DNA of 64,000 nt from Neomegalonema sp. Lineage in GTDB: Bacteria > Pseudomonadota > Alphaproteobacteria > Rhodobacterales > Rhodobacteraceae. This document shows positions 1 through 7,632 of the stretch, in pieces (positions within the stretch are counted from its first letter, which is position 1; each line of letters begins with the position of its first letter). Made by a program: the position numbers and the translations under genes. The DNA lies in contig NZ_JAQTXI010000007.1 in NCBI RefSeq assembly GCF_028688855.1, positions 117,009 through 181,008 on the forward strand. The letters run 5' to 3'. Below the pieces are notes generated by a model, which was not told the origin of the DNA, made no database searches, and was given only the letters and a program-made list of their open reading frames with translations.

Positions 1-46
1 CCGACGCGGATTGATCGGCCCCGAATTGATCGACCTCGAACAGAAA

Positions 47-74
47 CAGGCGGAGCCGGGGGAGGCTCCGCCTG
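47..74 (-). terminator. Hairpin terminator downstream of the phytase-like gene
   Basis: Perfect 11-bp inverted repeat (CAGGCGGAGCC / GGCTCCGCCTG) with a 6-nt loop. Read on the minus strand it follows the stop codon at 121 by about 47 nt and is followed by a short T-rich run (TTTCTGTTC). The position and symmetry fit a rho-independent terminator for the leftward gene; the T-tract is weak. Confidence 0.6.
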
Positions 75-120
75 TCGTCGACTCCGGCGCGGGGAGGGGG
101 CCGCGCGCCGGGAGGGGGGA

Positions 121-2286
121 TCAGGGCAGATCCGTCACGCGGATCAGCATGGTCTCGCCGGAGCTGTCGTCCACGCCGTCGTTGTCGGTGACGATCCAGG
201 CGGTTCCCTCGGCGTCGAAGGTCAGGCCCTCGACCTTGTCCAGCACATAGCCGCCGTTCGAGAGCAGATCCGGGAGCAGATCGCGGACCACCTCGCGGGA
301 GACCACCGGAAGCTCGCCGCCCAGAGGCGCCGGGTTCAGCTCGGAGACCGGAACGCGGGTGACGACCTTGGTCGCGGCCTTGTCGCCGATGAGGTTGTCG
401 CGCTCCAGCAGATAAACGTAGTCGCCGCGGGTCGCGATCTCGGAGAGCCCCACCCAGCCGGAGGTCGGCGCCGCCAGAGGATAGCGCACCGCGCCCCATT
501 CCTTCGTCGCCGGGTCATAGGAGACGAGCTTCACGAAGCCCTTGGGATCATCGCCCCATTCGCGCTGGATGGCGATCCAGAGCCGGTCGCCGACCCACGC
601 GATTCCCTCGGCGCCGAAACGCTTGGCGTGATTGGTGAGTTCGGTCGGGAAGGCGACCTCCTCGACGATCTCGCCGGAGGCGTCCACGCGATAGAGCGCA
701 TGCGGGACGTTCTTGTCGAGATCGCCTTCGTTGGCGATCCAGAAGCCGCCTTCGCGGGCGAGGGTCACGCCTTCCATGTCGAGGCCGAGCGCCGGAGCGC
801 CGCCGCGAGTCACGCGCAACGCCGAGGTGATGCGGGCCGGGGTCTGGGTCGCGTCGATGGTGTAGATGGTCGGCTGAGCCTTGAAGAAGCTGTCGTTGAC
901 CGCGTAGAGGCGGCCCGGAGCCTCGGGGTCGGCGGCGAGGCCGGACAGAGCCGCCCAGCCGATGCGCTCATCCGCGCCTTCGGAGGTGAGGTAGGGATAG
1001 CGCGCCGGGCCTTCCGCACGCTGGAAGATCATGACATGGGCGCGGGCGGCGCCGTCCTCGCCGAGGTCGGTCTCGTTGGCCGAAACCAGCAGATTGCGCG
1101 CCGGGATGGTCGCGTAGCCTTCCGGCCCGACGCCCGAGGGCAGGACCTGCAGCAGGACCGGATTCTTCAGGTCGGTCACGTCGTAGACGCCGACCGCCGA
1201 ACCGCGCTCGGAGCCGATGAAGAGCAGCGGCTGATCGCCGTAACGGGCGAAGGCCACGGATTCCGGCTCCACGCCCTTGGCGTCGGAGCGCTTGTCCGGG
1301 TAATGGCCGAGGGCGATCAGGGCGTGCTCGAAGCTCGCGCCGGATTCAAAGACCACTTCGCCGCTCTTGTTGAAGATGGTCCAGCCGCGCGAGCCGCCGT
1401 CCATGTCGCCTTCATTGGCGGTGGCGAAATGGTTCTCGTCGATCCACTTGACCGAATCCGGCTCGCGCTTGCGGCCCGGCTGGCTCTCGGTGAAGATCAG
1501 CGCGCCTTCGTCGGTGGCGTCGATCTCTGTCAGGTCCACGGCGCCCGCGGAGAAATGGCTCAGGATCGCGCCGCCGCGACCCACGACCGCGATATGGTTG
1601 TTCTCCTGGAGTGTGACCACCGTCTCGCCCAGGGCGTTGATGTCCACGAATTCCGGCTCGGGATCTTCCGGCGAGATCTCGGCGAGGCCGGTCATGTCGA
1701 CATGGCGGCCCGAGGCGCAATCGACCACGCCGTCCTTGATCTCGGCGAGGTAGAGATATCCGGCGGGCTGCTGGCCCACGCGGCCGTCGCCGAGATCCTC
1801 GTCGCGCTCGTTCTCGATGGCGACCGCGAGGAAGCTTCCGTCCGGCGCGATGGCGACGCTGTCGGGCTGGCCGCCGAGGTCGCAGCGCGCGACCTCCTTG
1901 CGGCTGGCGAGGTCGATGGCGACCAGATGGCCCGAGGTCTCGATGAAATTCTTCGAGGTGTTGGCCGCCACGAAGGCGATCTGGCCCAGCACGCCGACCG
2001 AGGTCGGATCGCCGCCCACGTCCACATTGCCGAGCGCCTTGGGCGCGGCGGGATCCGTGATGTCCACGAGTCCGGCGACGCCCAGCGGGCCGTCGGTGTA
2101 GACCAGCGTGTTGCCGTCGCCCGAGACGGCGATGATCTCCGCCGAGGTCTCGCGGGCGCGGTCTTCGCCTTCGGCCATGTTGAGGCTCGTGGCGAAGCTG
2201 GCGACGCGGTTGAAATTCTGTTCGGCCTGAGCCGCTCCGGCGCAGAGCGCCAGCACAGAGGTCAGACAAAGCGTGTGAAGGCGCAT
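121..2286 (-). CDS. Secreted propeller/phytase-esterase-like protein (choice-of-anchor I + esterase-like phytase domain)
   Basis: 721 residues. The open frame runs further upstream, but the start at 2286 gives a clean Sec signal peptide (MRLHTLCLTSVLALCAGAAQA, cleavage before EQNF), so I use it. Roughly residues 25-430 are a beta-propeller of the choice-of-anchor I type, with repeats such as GLVDITDPAAPK, VAIAPDGSFLAVAIEN, DSVKWIDENHFATANEGD and GVYDVTDLKNPVLL. Roughly residues 440-715 match the 'esterase-like activity of phytase' domain (GLDMEGVTLAREGGFWIANE, FGAEGIAWVGDRLWIA, KVEGLTFDAEGTAWIVTDND). Such proteins are periplasmic or extracellular and are usually linked to phosphate-ester scavenging; the substrate is not known. 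A Pho-box-like direct repeat lies about 73 bp upstream of the start, which supports control by phosphate. The gene appears monocistronic and ends in a hairpin. Confidence 0.85.
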   Translation of the reverse strand: MRLHTLCLTSVLALCAGAAQAEQNFNRVASFATSLNMAEGEDRARETSAEIIAVSGDGNTLVYTDGPLGVAGLVDITDPAAPKALGNVDVGGDPTSVGVLGQIAFVAANTSKNFIETSGHLVAIDLASRKEVARCDLGGQPDSVAIAPDGSFLAVAIENERDEDLGDGRVGQQPAGYLYLAEIKDGVVDCASGRHVDMTGLAEISPEDPEPEFVDINALGETVVTLQENNHIAVVGRGGAILSHFSAGAVDLTEIDATDEGALIFTESQPGRKREPDSVKWIDENHFATANEGDMDGGSRGWTIFNKSGEVVFESGASFEHALIALGHYPDKRSDAKGVEPESVAFARYGDQPLLFIGSERGSAVGVYDVTDLKNPVLLQVLPSGVGPEGYATIPARNLLVSANETDLGEDGAARAHVMIFQRAEGPARYPYLTSEGADERIGWAALSGLAADPEAPGRLYAVNDSFFKAQPTIYTIDATQTPARITSALRVTRGGAPALGLDMEGVTLAREGGFWIANEGDLDKNVPHALYRVDASGEIVEEVAFPTELTNHAKRFGAEGIAWVGDRLWIAIQREWGDDPKGFVKLVSYDPATKEWGAVRYPLAAPTSGWVGLSEIATRGDYVYLLERDNLIGDKAATKVVTRVPVSELNPAPLGGELPVVSREVVRDLLPDLLSNGGYVLDKVEGLTFDAEGTAWIVTDNDGVDDSSGETMLIRVTDLP

Positions 2287-2358
2287 CCAGCTTCCCCGTA
2301 AAGTGAGATTCCGTGCGAGCCTTGTGGCGGAGAGCGGCGACGAAGGAACGAAGCTTTC

Positions 2359-2375
2359 ATGACGTTTCCATGACG
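2359..2375 (-). promoter_or_regulatory. Candidate PhoB box
   Basis: On the minus strand the sequence reads ACGTCAT-GGAA-ACGTCAT: two identical 7-mers with 11-bp periodicity, starting about 73 bp upstream of the phytase-like start codon. The known PhoB box is two CTGTCAT-like 7-mers separated by 4 bp; each half here matches 5 of 7 positions (GTCAT core). The coordinates cover the two CGTCAT cores; the first 7-mer begins one base inside the neighbouring stop codon at 2376. The pattern is seen; PhoB binding is inferred from the spacing and the downstream phytase-type gene. Confidence 0.5.
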
Positions 2376-3245
2376 TCAGACGTCGAATTGCTCCGGCCAG
2401 TCGCGAAAGAGCGCCACCTGTCCCTCGCGGCGCAGACGCCGCACCTGCGCGAGGTCGATCTCGCCCTGAAGCCAGAGGCTCCGCGCCGTGAAGATCTCCG
2501 GGCTCTGGGCGTGGACGCCGTCCGGAGACATGCCGTGATCCGCCGGGACGTAAAGCGCGGCGCGGCCGAAGTTCTCGTCCACCGAGGGCGACCAGGGCGC
2601 CACACCCGCCGTGGAGGAGACCAGGACCGCCGTCTGATTCTCCAGCGCCCGCGCCTGAGCCCCGATCCGCACCCGATGGGCTCCGGCTTCGGCGTCGGTG
2701 CAGCTGGGCGCGAGGATCAGATCCGCGCCCATCTCCGCCAGACGCCGCGCCAGCATGGGGAATTCGTTGTCGTAACAGATGAGGATCCCCAGGATTCCGA
2801 GCGGCGTCTCGAAGACGCGCAGGCCCTCCCCGCCCGCCGCGACGCTCCATCGCTCCCGCTCGAAGCGGGTCATGATCAGCTTGTCCTGCCAGCCGAGAAG
2901 CCCCTCCGGCCCGAAGAGGAAGGCCCGGTTGCGATAAAGCCCGTCCGGATCCCGCACCGGCGCCGAGCCGGGACAGAACCAGACGCCATGGCGCCGCGCG
3001 ATCTCCTCGCAAAGCGCCAGCCAACGCGGAATCAGCGGCTGCATCCCGGCCATGGAGCCGTGAAGGTCGCCGCGCTGCGGTTCGGGCAGAAGCCCCGTCA
3101 GGGTCATGGCGGCGTATTCGGGCAGCAACAGCAGTTCCGACCCCGCTTCGGCGGCCGCGCGCGCGAGGCCCTCCAGATGGGCGGCGTAGGACGCCCAGTC
3201 CTCGAAGAGCTCTATGGCGTATTGGCAGGCGGCGAATTTGACCAT
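2376..3245 (-). CDS. Carbon-nitrogen hydrolase (nitrilase superfamily)
   Basis: 289 residues. The nitrilase-superfamily catalytic triad is visible: Glu43 in LLLLPEYAAM, Lys122 in WQDKLIMTRFE and Cys157 in GILICYDNEFP. The family hydrolyses amides or nitriles of small carboxylic acids in the cytosol; the substrate cannot be told. The ATG overlaps the stop codon of the upstream acetyltransferase by one base (TGATG), which decides the start and implies translational coupling. GNAT-nitrilase pairs and fusions of this kind are common in proteobacteria, so the two probably act on the same metabolite. No signal peptide. Confidence 0.88.
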   Translation of the reverse strand: MVKFAACQYAIELFEDWASYAAHLEGLARAAAEAGSELLLLPEYAAMTLTGLLPEPQRGDLHGSMAGMQPLIPRWLALCEEIARRHGVWFCPGSAPVRDPDGLYRNRAFLFGPEGLLGWQDKLIMTRFERERWSVAAGGEGLRVFETPLGILGILICYDNEFPMLARRLAEMGADLILAPSCTDAEAGAHRVRIGAQARALENQTAVLVSSTAGVAPWSPSVDENFGRAALYVPADHGMSPDGVHAQSPEIFTARSLWLQGEIDLAQVRRLRREGQVALFRDWPEQFDV

Positions 3246-3859
3246 CAGCGGATGTCCTTCAGCCAGCAGGACATCGGCTTGAGGCTCTCCGCCGCCTCGC
3301 CGAGGTCGCGCCATGAGAATTCCGTGCGCAACTCCGGGTGATGGACATAGCCGCGCTTGCGCCAGAAGGCGTCCAGAGGCTGATAATCTGCGGGGCGCAG
3401 GGGATGGTCCTGCGGGCGCTCGACGGCGCTGAAGCTGCAGAAGTCATGAACCCCGGAGCTTCGGGCGAAGCCTTCGCGCTCCTCGAAGAAGCGCACGCCG
3501 ATTCCGCGTCCGCGATATTCCGGCAGCAGCACGGATTCCCCGTAATGGAGGATGCGTCCGACGTTCCAGCCCGCCGCGCGGAAGGGGCGCTGAAACTCCT
3601 CGGTCTCCTCGCGCAGGGGCATGGCCGTCGAGGCGCCGACCACCTTTTCGCCGTCGAGGGCCAGCACGAAGAGGCTCTGCGGCGAACGGGCGTAGATCGA
3701 GAGATATTTGCGTTCGTAGGCGGGATCGCCTTCATAGAGATAGGGAAAGGCCCGGAAGACCTCGATGCGCAGCCGCGCCAGATCCTCGAACCAGGGTTCG
3801 GCCGCCTGTCCCTGAAAGGTCTCGATCCTCACGCCGTCATCCGTTTCGCCAGGTTCCAT
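3245..3859 (-). CDS. GNAT-family N-acetyltransferase
   Basis: 204 residues starting at MEPGETDD; the frame is open further upstream but that stretch overlaps the divergent gene at 3917 and looks non-coding. The acetyl-CoA binding motif is visible as LLPEYRGRGIGVRFFEERE (R-G-x-G-I-G pattern), followed by a C-terminal segment rich in aromatic residues and a conserved-looking HHPELRTEFSWRDLGE near the end. Expected role: acetyl transfer from acetyl-CoA to an amine. It is the first gene of a two-gene operon with the nitrilase-type hydrolase (one-base overlap). Acceptor unknown. Confidence 0.8.
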   Translation of the reverse strand: MEPGETDDGVRIETFQGQAAEPWFEDLARLRIEVFRAFPYLYEGDPAYERKYLSIYARSPQSLFVLALDGEKVVGASTAMPLREETEEFQRPFRAAGWNVGRILHYGESVLLPEYRGRGIGVRFFEEREGFARSSGVHDFCSFSAVERPQDHPLRPADYQPLDAFWRKRGYVHHPELRTEFSWRDLGEAAESLKPMSCWLKDIR

Positions 3860-3916
3860 CCTGCGCCAGACCCTAGCAAAGAGCCTCTTCAACCCGCAAA
3901 CCGGAAAGCGATCCCC

Positions 3917-4321
3917 ATGAGCGCCGAAGCAGTCATCCAATCTTACTACGACGCCTTCAATCGCGGAGACGTCGAGGGCTTCCTCGATCTCCTGACCGAA
4001 GACGTGATCCATGACGTGAACCAGGGCGGCCGCGAGATCGGCAAGGCGGCTTTCCGCGCCTTCGTCGCGAAGATGAGCCGCTCCTACAGGGAGACCCTCA
4101 CGGAGATGGTGGTTTTCGGCAGCGCCGACGGAACCCGCGGCGCCGCGGAGTTCATCGTCAACGGCGCATACATCGCCACCGACGAGGGTCTGCCGGAGGC
4201 GAAAGGTCAGAAATACGTGCTGCCCGCCGGAGCCTTCTTCGAGATCCGGGACGGCAAGGTGGCGCGCATCACCAATTACTACAACCTCGAAGACTGGATC
4301 GACATGGTTTCGGCGGGCTGA
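3917..4321 (+). CDS. SnoaL-like / ketosteroid-isomerase-related protein
   Basis: 134 residues beginning MSAEAVIQSYYDAFNRGD, the typical first helix of the NTF2-like/SnoaL fold, followed by FLDLLTEDVIHDVNQGG, RAFVAKMSRSYRETL and a C-terminal FFEIRDGKVARITNYYNLEDW. These match the small 'ketosteroid isomerase-related' group. A catalytic role cannot be assigned from sequence because the fold is shared by isomerases, hydrolases and non-enzymatic proteins. Divergent from the GNAT gene with 57 bp between starts. No signal peptide. Confidence 0.8.
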   Translation: MSAEAVIQSYYDAFNRGDVEGFLDLLTEDVIHDVNQGGREIGKAAFRAFVAKMSRSYRETLTEMVVFGSADGTRGAAEFIVNGAYIATDEGLPEAKGQKYVLPAGAFFEIRDGKVARITNYYNLEDWIDMVSAG

Positions 4322-4354
4322 ACCCCCGAGGCCCTGCGCTCCGAGGCGGTCTGC

Positions 4355-4720
4355 TCAGGGCGCGGGGTCGCGCCCGATCTCGGCGAGATAGAGCCGCACC
4401 GCCTCCTGGACATGGCGGAAACGGTCTCCGCCGAGATGCTTGCCGCCGAACCACCGCGTGACGATCACGAGATGTCCGCGCAATCCGGCGCGCTCCAGCA
4501 TGCGCAGGATGACCATGCCCGCTCCGGCTTCTCCGTCGTCGTTCTTTATCTGTTCACGGTCGAGCAGGAGCGCCCATGAATTATGCGTGGCCCTGGCGAA
4601 TTTCTTCTCGCGCTTCAGCTCCTTGAGGAGGGCCCTGGCCTCCGCGTCGGAGGCGCAGGGCGCGCCCGAAACCGCGTATTTCGAGCCGCGGTCGCTGATG
4701 ACGTTCTCCAGGATCAGCAT
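4355..4720 (-). CDS. IMPACT/YigZ-family protein (UPF0029)
   Basis: 121 residues. The family signature is clear: KFARATHNSWALLLD, NDDGEAGAG and VTRWFGGKHLGG. The protein is shorter than E. coli YigZ (about 200 residues) and lacks its C-terminal domain, as many single-domain family members do. Eukaryotic IMPACT acts on the GCN1/GCN2 translation-control pathway; the bacterial role is unclear. Convergent with the SnoaL-like gene, 33 bp apart. The start at 4720 gives the usual short N-terminus (SDRGSKYAV). Confidence 0.82.
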   Translation of the reverse strand: MLILENVISDRGSKYAVSGAPCASDAEARALLKELKREKKFARATHNSWALLLDREQIKNDDGEAGAGMVILRMLERAGLRGHLVIVTRWFGGKHLGGDRFRHVQEAVRLYLAEIGRDPAP

Positions 4721-5328
4721 GGGGTCCTTTCCGCTGGCCGAGGGGGGGCGGGCGCGATCATGACGCCTCGCGCGGAGGAAGGCGACCCCCTCGCGTATGA
4801 GCTGGCCCGCATCCGGGGGAAGCGCTGCGCTGATTCGTTCCGGCGCCGGAGGGGTTGTCTCGACGCTGTAAGGAAATTCTCCTTTCCGGAGATCATGGAG
4901 ATTTCACCTTTTCCGGATGGTGATCCTGTCACATGATTCAACTTTTGCATGTTATAATGCGGTATTCTCCTTCAGGGGATCGGAGAGCGGGATTCCCTTC
5001 AGGGATCCGCCTCCCTCCGGAGCCTCGGGAGCCTTCTGCGACATTCTGACAGGCCCCCCGACCGCAGATCGCAGGCGGCGAGGGCCCGGCGCGGCGCGGA
5101 CCGTCAGAAAAACTTCATGTTTCATCGCTTTAGGAGGAGAGGTCCGGAATCGCGGGCTCTCCTGCGCCTTTCTCCCGGCTGCAGGCCGCGCGATCACGCT
5201 TGCTTGAGCCCCCGCCGCCGCCGCCTTGCAAGATGAAAAAACGGTCATTAAGCAGCCCTTGCAGAGATCAGACGCAGCTCGCCGCCACGCATGACCTGAG
5301 AATCCATCCTTTTCATGCGAGGCCCATC
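4721..5328. other. 608-bp gene-free region upstream of fepA
   Basis: No convincing gene. A GCAT-gttata-ATGC dyad at 4947-4960 contains a perfect TATAAT (4953-4958) in an unusually AT-rich patch and may be a promoter, although no good -35 hexamer sits 16-18 bp upstream. A near-direct repeat (CCTTCAGGGGATC, CCTTCAGGGATC) lies at about 4969-5005. The region probably holds the iron-responsive control of the receptor gene, but I could not match a textbook Fur, RirA or Irr box. Confidence 0.4.
5288..5319 (+). promoter_or_regulatory. Hairpin in the fepA leader next to the ribosome binding site
   Basis: Perfect 7-bp inverted repeat CGCATGA (5288-5294) / TCATGCG (5313-5319) with an 18-nt loop. The right arm touches the GAGG Shine-Dalgarno (5319-5322) of the receptor gene, whose ATG is at 5329. 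It could act as an operator or as an mRNA structure that limits translation; both are inference. Confidence 0.35.
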
Positions 5329-7560
5329 ATGCGCCGTCAGATTGCGTCGCTCCGTTCCGCCACGGCGGTCGGGGCGCTTCTCGCTTGCGCCGTTTCGACG
5401 GCTTCCGCGCAGAGCGTCGTCCCGCCGACCTACGTCGAGAGCGCCGAGGCGGTCGAGGCCGTCGGGGTCTTCCAGACGCCCTCCGACGTGATCGTCCTGG
5501 ACGAGATCGTCATCCTCTCGGCCGCCGAGCAGCTGCGTCAGGCGCCGGGCGTCTCGGTCATCACCGAGGAGGACATCGAGCATGCGCCGCCCGCCCGCGA
5601 CCTCGCCGAACTGATCCGCCAGATGCCCGGCGTGGCCCTGACCGGAAACTCCTCTTCGGGCCAGCGCGGCAACCAGCGTCAGATCGACCTGCGCGGCATG
5701 GGCCCCGAGAACACCATGATCCTCATCGACGGCAAGCCGGTGATGTCGCGCAACGCGGTGCGTCCGGGGCGTTCGGGCGAGCGCGACACCCGCGGCGACT
5801 CCAACTGGGTCCCCGCCGAGCTGATCGAGCGCATCGAGGTGCTGCGCGGTCCGGCGGCGGCCCGTTACGGCTCGGGCGCGGCGGGCGGCGTGGTGAACAT
5901 CATCACCAAACGCCCCGTCGAGACCACGGCCTCCCTCTCGACCTATCTTCAGGTTCCGCAGCATCGCGAGGAAGGCGGCTCGCGGCGCGTGAACGCCATG
6001 GTCGGCGGGCCGATCACCGACCGGCTCTCCTATCGCCTGACGGCCGGCGGCTCCTGGACGGATCCGGACGACGCCGACATCAACGAGGAGGCCCTCGCAG
6101 AAGAGACCGGGGCTCCGGTGACCAACGCTCCCGCCGGACGCGAAGGCGTCGTCTCCTACGAGGTGGGCGGCCTGCTCTCCTACGACGTGAACGACAATCA
6201 CCGCCTCGACCTCGGGCTGGACTACAGCCGCCAGGGCAACCGCTACGCCGGAGACACGCTGCTCAGCAACACCAGCGATCTGGTGGACGCCCTCGCCAAC
6301 CAGGGCGCCGAGACCAACGTCATGGAGCGCACGACCCTCTCTCTGCGCCATCAGGGCTTCTACGACTTCGGCTCCTCCGACAGCTACGTGCAGTGGGAGC
6401 ACACCGAAAACGAGCGTCTGGGCGAGGGTCAGGCCGGATCGGGCGAGGGCATGATCAACACGGACACCGGCTTCACCACCATCAAGCTGGACAACGTGGC
6501 GGCCAAATCCGAATTCGACGTCCCGCTGGAGATCCTCCGCCCCCAGACCCTCACCCTGGGCGCCGAATATCGCGGCGAGTTCATGACCGACGACCGCGGC
6601 AATCCCAACGAGGACCTCACCGCCGACGCGCATCTCTTCGCGGTTTACGTCGAGGACAACATCCACGTCGCCGACGACCTGATCCTGACGCCCGGCCTGC
6701 GCCTCGACCATCACGACAGCTTCGGCTTCAACCTCAGCCCGAGCCTGAACGCCGCCTATCAGATCACCGACGAGATCACCCTCAAGGGCGGCGTGGCCCG
6801 CGCCTTCAAGGCGCCGACGCTCTATCAGCTCAATCCGCATTACCGCTACAACTCGCGCGGCAACGGCTGCCCTCCGGGGCTCGGCCAGTGCGAGGTGCTC
6901 GGCAATCCGGATCTCGACGCCGAGACCTCGATCAACAAGGAGATCGGGATCGGCTACGTCGGCGAAAGCGGCGTGCAGGCCAGCCTGACCTATTACCACA
7001 ATGATTATAAAAACCGCATCCAGGCGGGCATAGATCCCGTGGATCCCAGCCTCAACAGCGGCCTCGGCTCCCTGAACACCTTCCAGTGGGAGAACAGCGG
7101 CCCGGCGGTGATCTCGGGGATCGAGGGCAGCCTGACCCTGCCTCTGCCCTTCGTGGACGGGCTGGTCTGGTCGACCAACTTCACCAAGCCCATCAAGCGC
7201 GAGAACAAGGAGACCGGTCAGCCCATCTCGCTGATCCCGGACTACACCATCAACAGCGCCCTGCGCTGGCAGGCGACCGAGGATCTCGGCCTGACCTTCT
7301 CGGCCACCCTCTACGGCGACATCGAGGCGCGCACCATCGACGTGCGCGGCGAGCCCATCGCGAATCCGGCGCCTCCGCGCGACGCCTATGCGCTCTTCGG
7401 CGTCTCGGCGGACTACAAGGTCAACGAGAACGCCAGCGTGGTGGCGGGCGTGAGCAACCTCTTCGACGAGCGCCTCTTCCGCACCGAGGGCAACAACGGC
7501 GCGAGCACCTACAACGAGCCGGGCCGGGCTTTCTACATCGCCCTGCGCGCCGGTTTCTGA
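5329..7560 (+). CDS. fepA: TonB-dependent catecholate siderophore receptor, FepA family
   Basis: 743 residues, close to FepA/PfeA length. The start at 5329 has GAGG six bases upstream and yields a signal peptide (MRRQIASLRSATAVGALLAC, cleaved after SAQ or ASA). The plug domain carries FepA hallmarks: AAEQLRQAPGVSVITEEDIE, MPGVALTGNSSSGQRGNQRQ, GMGPENTMILIDGKPV, GERDTRGDSNWVP, RIEVLRGPAAARYGSGAAGG. The barrel has the cysteine-bounded loop (Cys514 and Cys521) followed by NPDLDAETSINKEIGIGY, and ends NEPGRAFYIALRAGF with a terminal Phe, as expected for an outer-membrane barrel. Role: TonB-driven uptake of ferric enterobactin or another catecholate across the outer membrane. No periplasmic binding protein or permease for the siderophore is nearby. 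It is followed 72 bp later by a YncE-like gene. Confidence 0.93.
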   Translation: MRRQIASLRSATAVGALLACAVSTASAQSVVPPTYVESAEAVEAVGVFQTPSDVIVLDEIVILSAAEQLRQAPGVSVITEEDIEHAPPARDLAELIRQMPGVALTGNSSSGQRGNQRQIDLRGMGPENTMILIDGKPVMSRNAVRPGRSGERDTRGDSNWVPAELIERIEVLRGPAAARYGSGAAGGVVNIITKRPVETTASLSTYLQVPQHREEGGSRRVNAMVGGPITDRLSYRLTAGGSWTDPDDADINEEALAEETGAPVTNAPAGREGVVSYEVGGLLSYDVNDNHRLDLGLDYSRQGNRYAGDTLLSNTSDLVDALANQGAETNVMERTTLSLRHQGFYDFGSSDSYVQWEHTENERLGEGQAGSGEGMINTDTGFTTIKLDNVAAKSEFDVPLEILRPQTLTLGAEYRGEFMTDDRGNPNEDLTADAHLFAVYVEDNIHVADDLILTPGLRLDHHDSFGFNLSPSLNAAYQITDEITLKGGVARAFKAPTLYQLNPHYRYNSRGNGCPPGLGQCEVLGNPDLDAETSINKEIGIGYVGESGVQASLTYYHNDYKNRIQAGIDPVDPSLNSGLGSLNTFQWENSGPAVISGIEGSLTLPLPFVDGLVWSTNFTKPIKRENKETGQPISLIPDYTINSALRWQATEDLGLTFSATLYGDIEARTIDVRGEPIANPAPPRDAYALFGVSADYKVNENASVVAGVSNLFDERLFRTEGNNGASTYNEPGRAFYIALRAGF

Positions 7561-7632
7561 TATTTCGCAAGCCGCTGAAGCCAGTCTTCCCAGCCACAGC
7601 GCCCCATCCGCGACATCATGAGGAGGCTTTCC

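Noticed and set aside
2287..3024. N-terminal extension of the phytase-like protein to a total of 967 codons.
   Set aside because: The extension overlaps the nitrilase gene and would bury the obvious signal peptide that begins at 2286.
4917..5248. Two opposing open frames of 96-98 codons upstream of fepA.
   Set aside because: Neither has a good ribosome binding site or recognisable sequence; the region looks regulatory.
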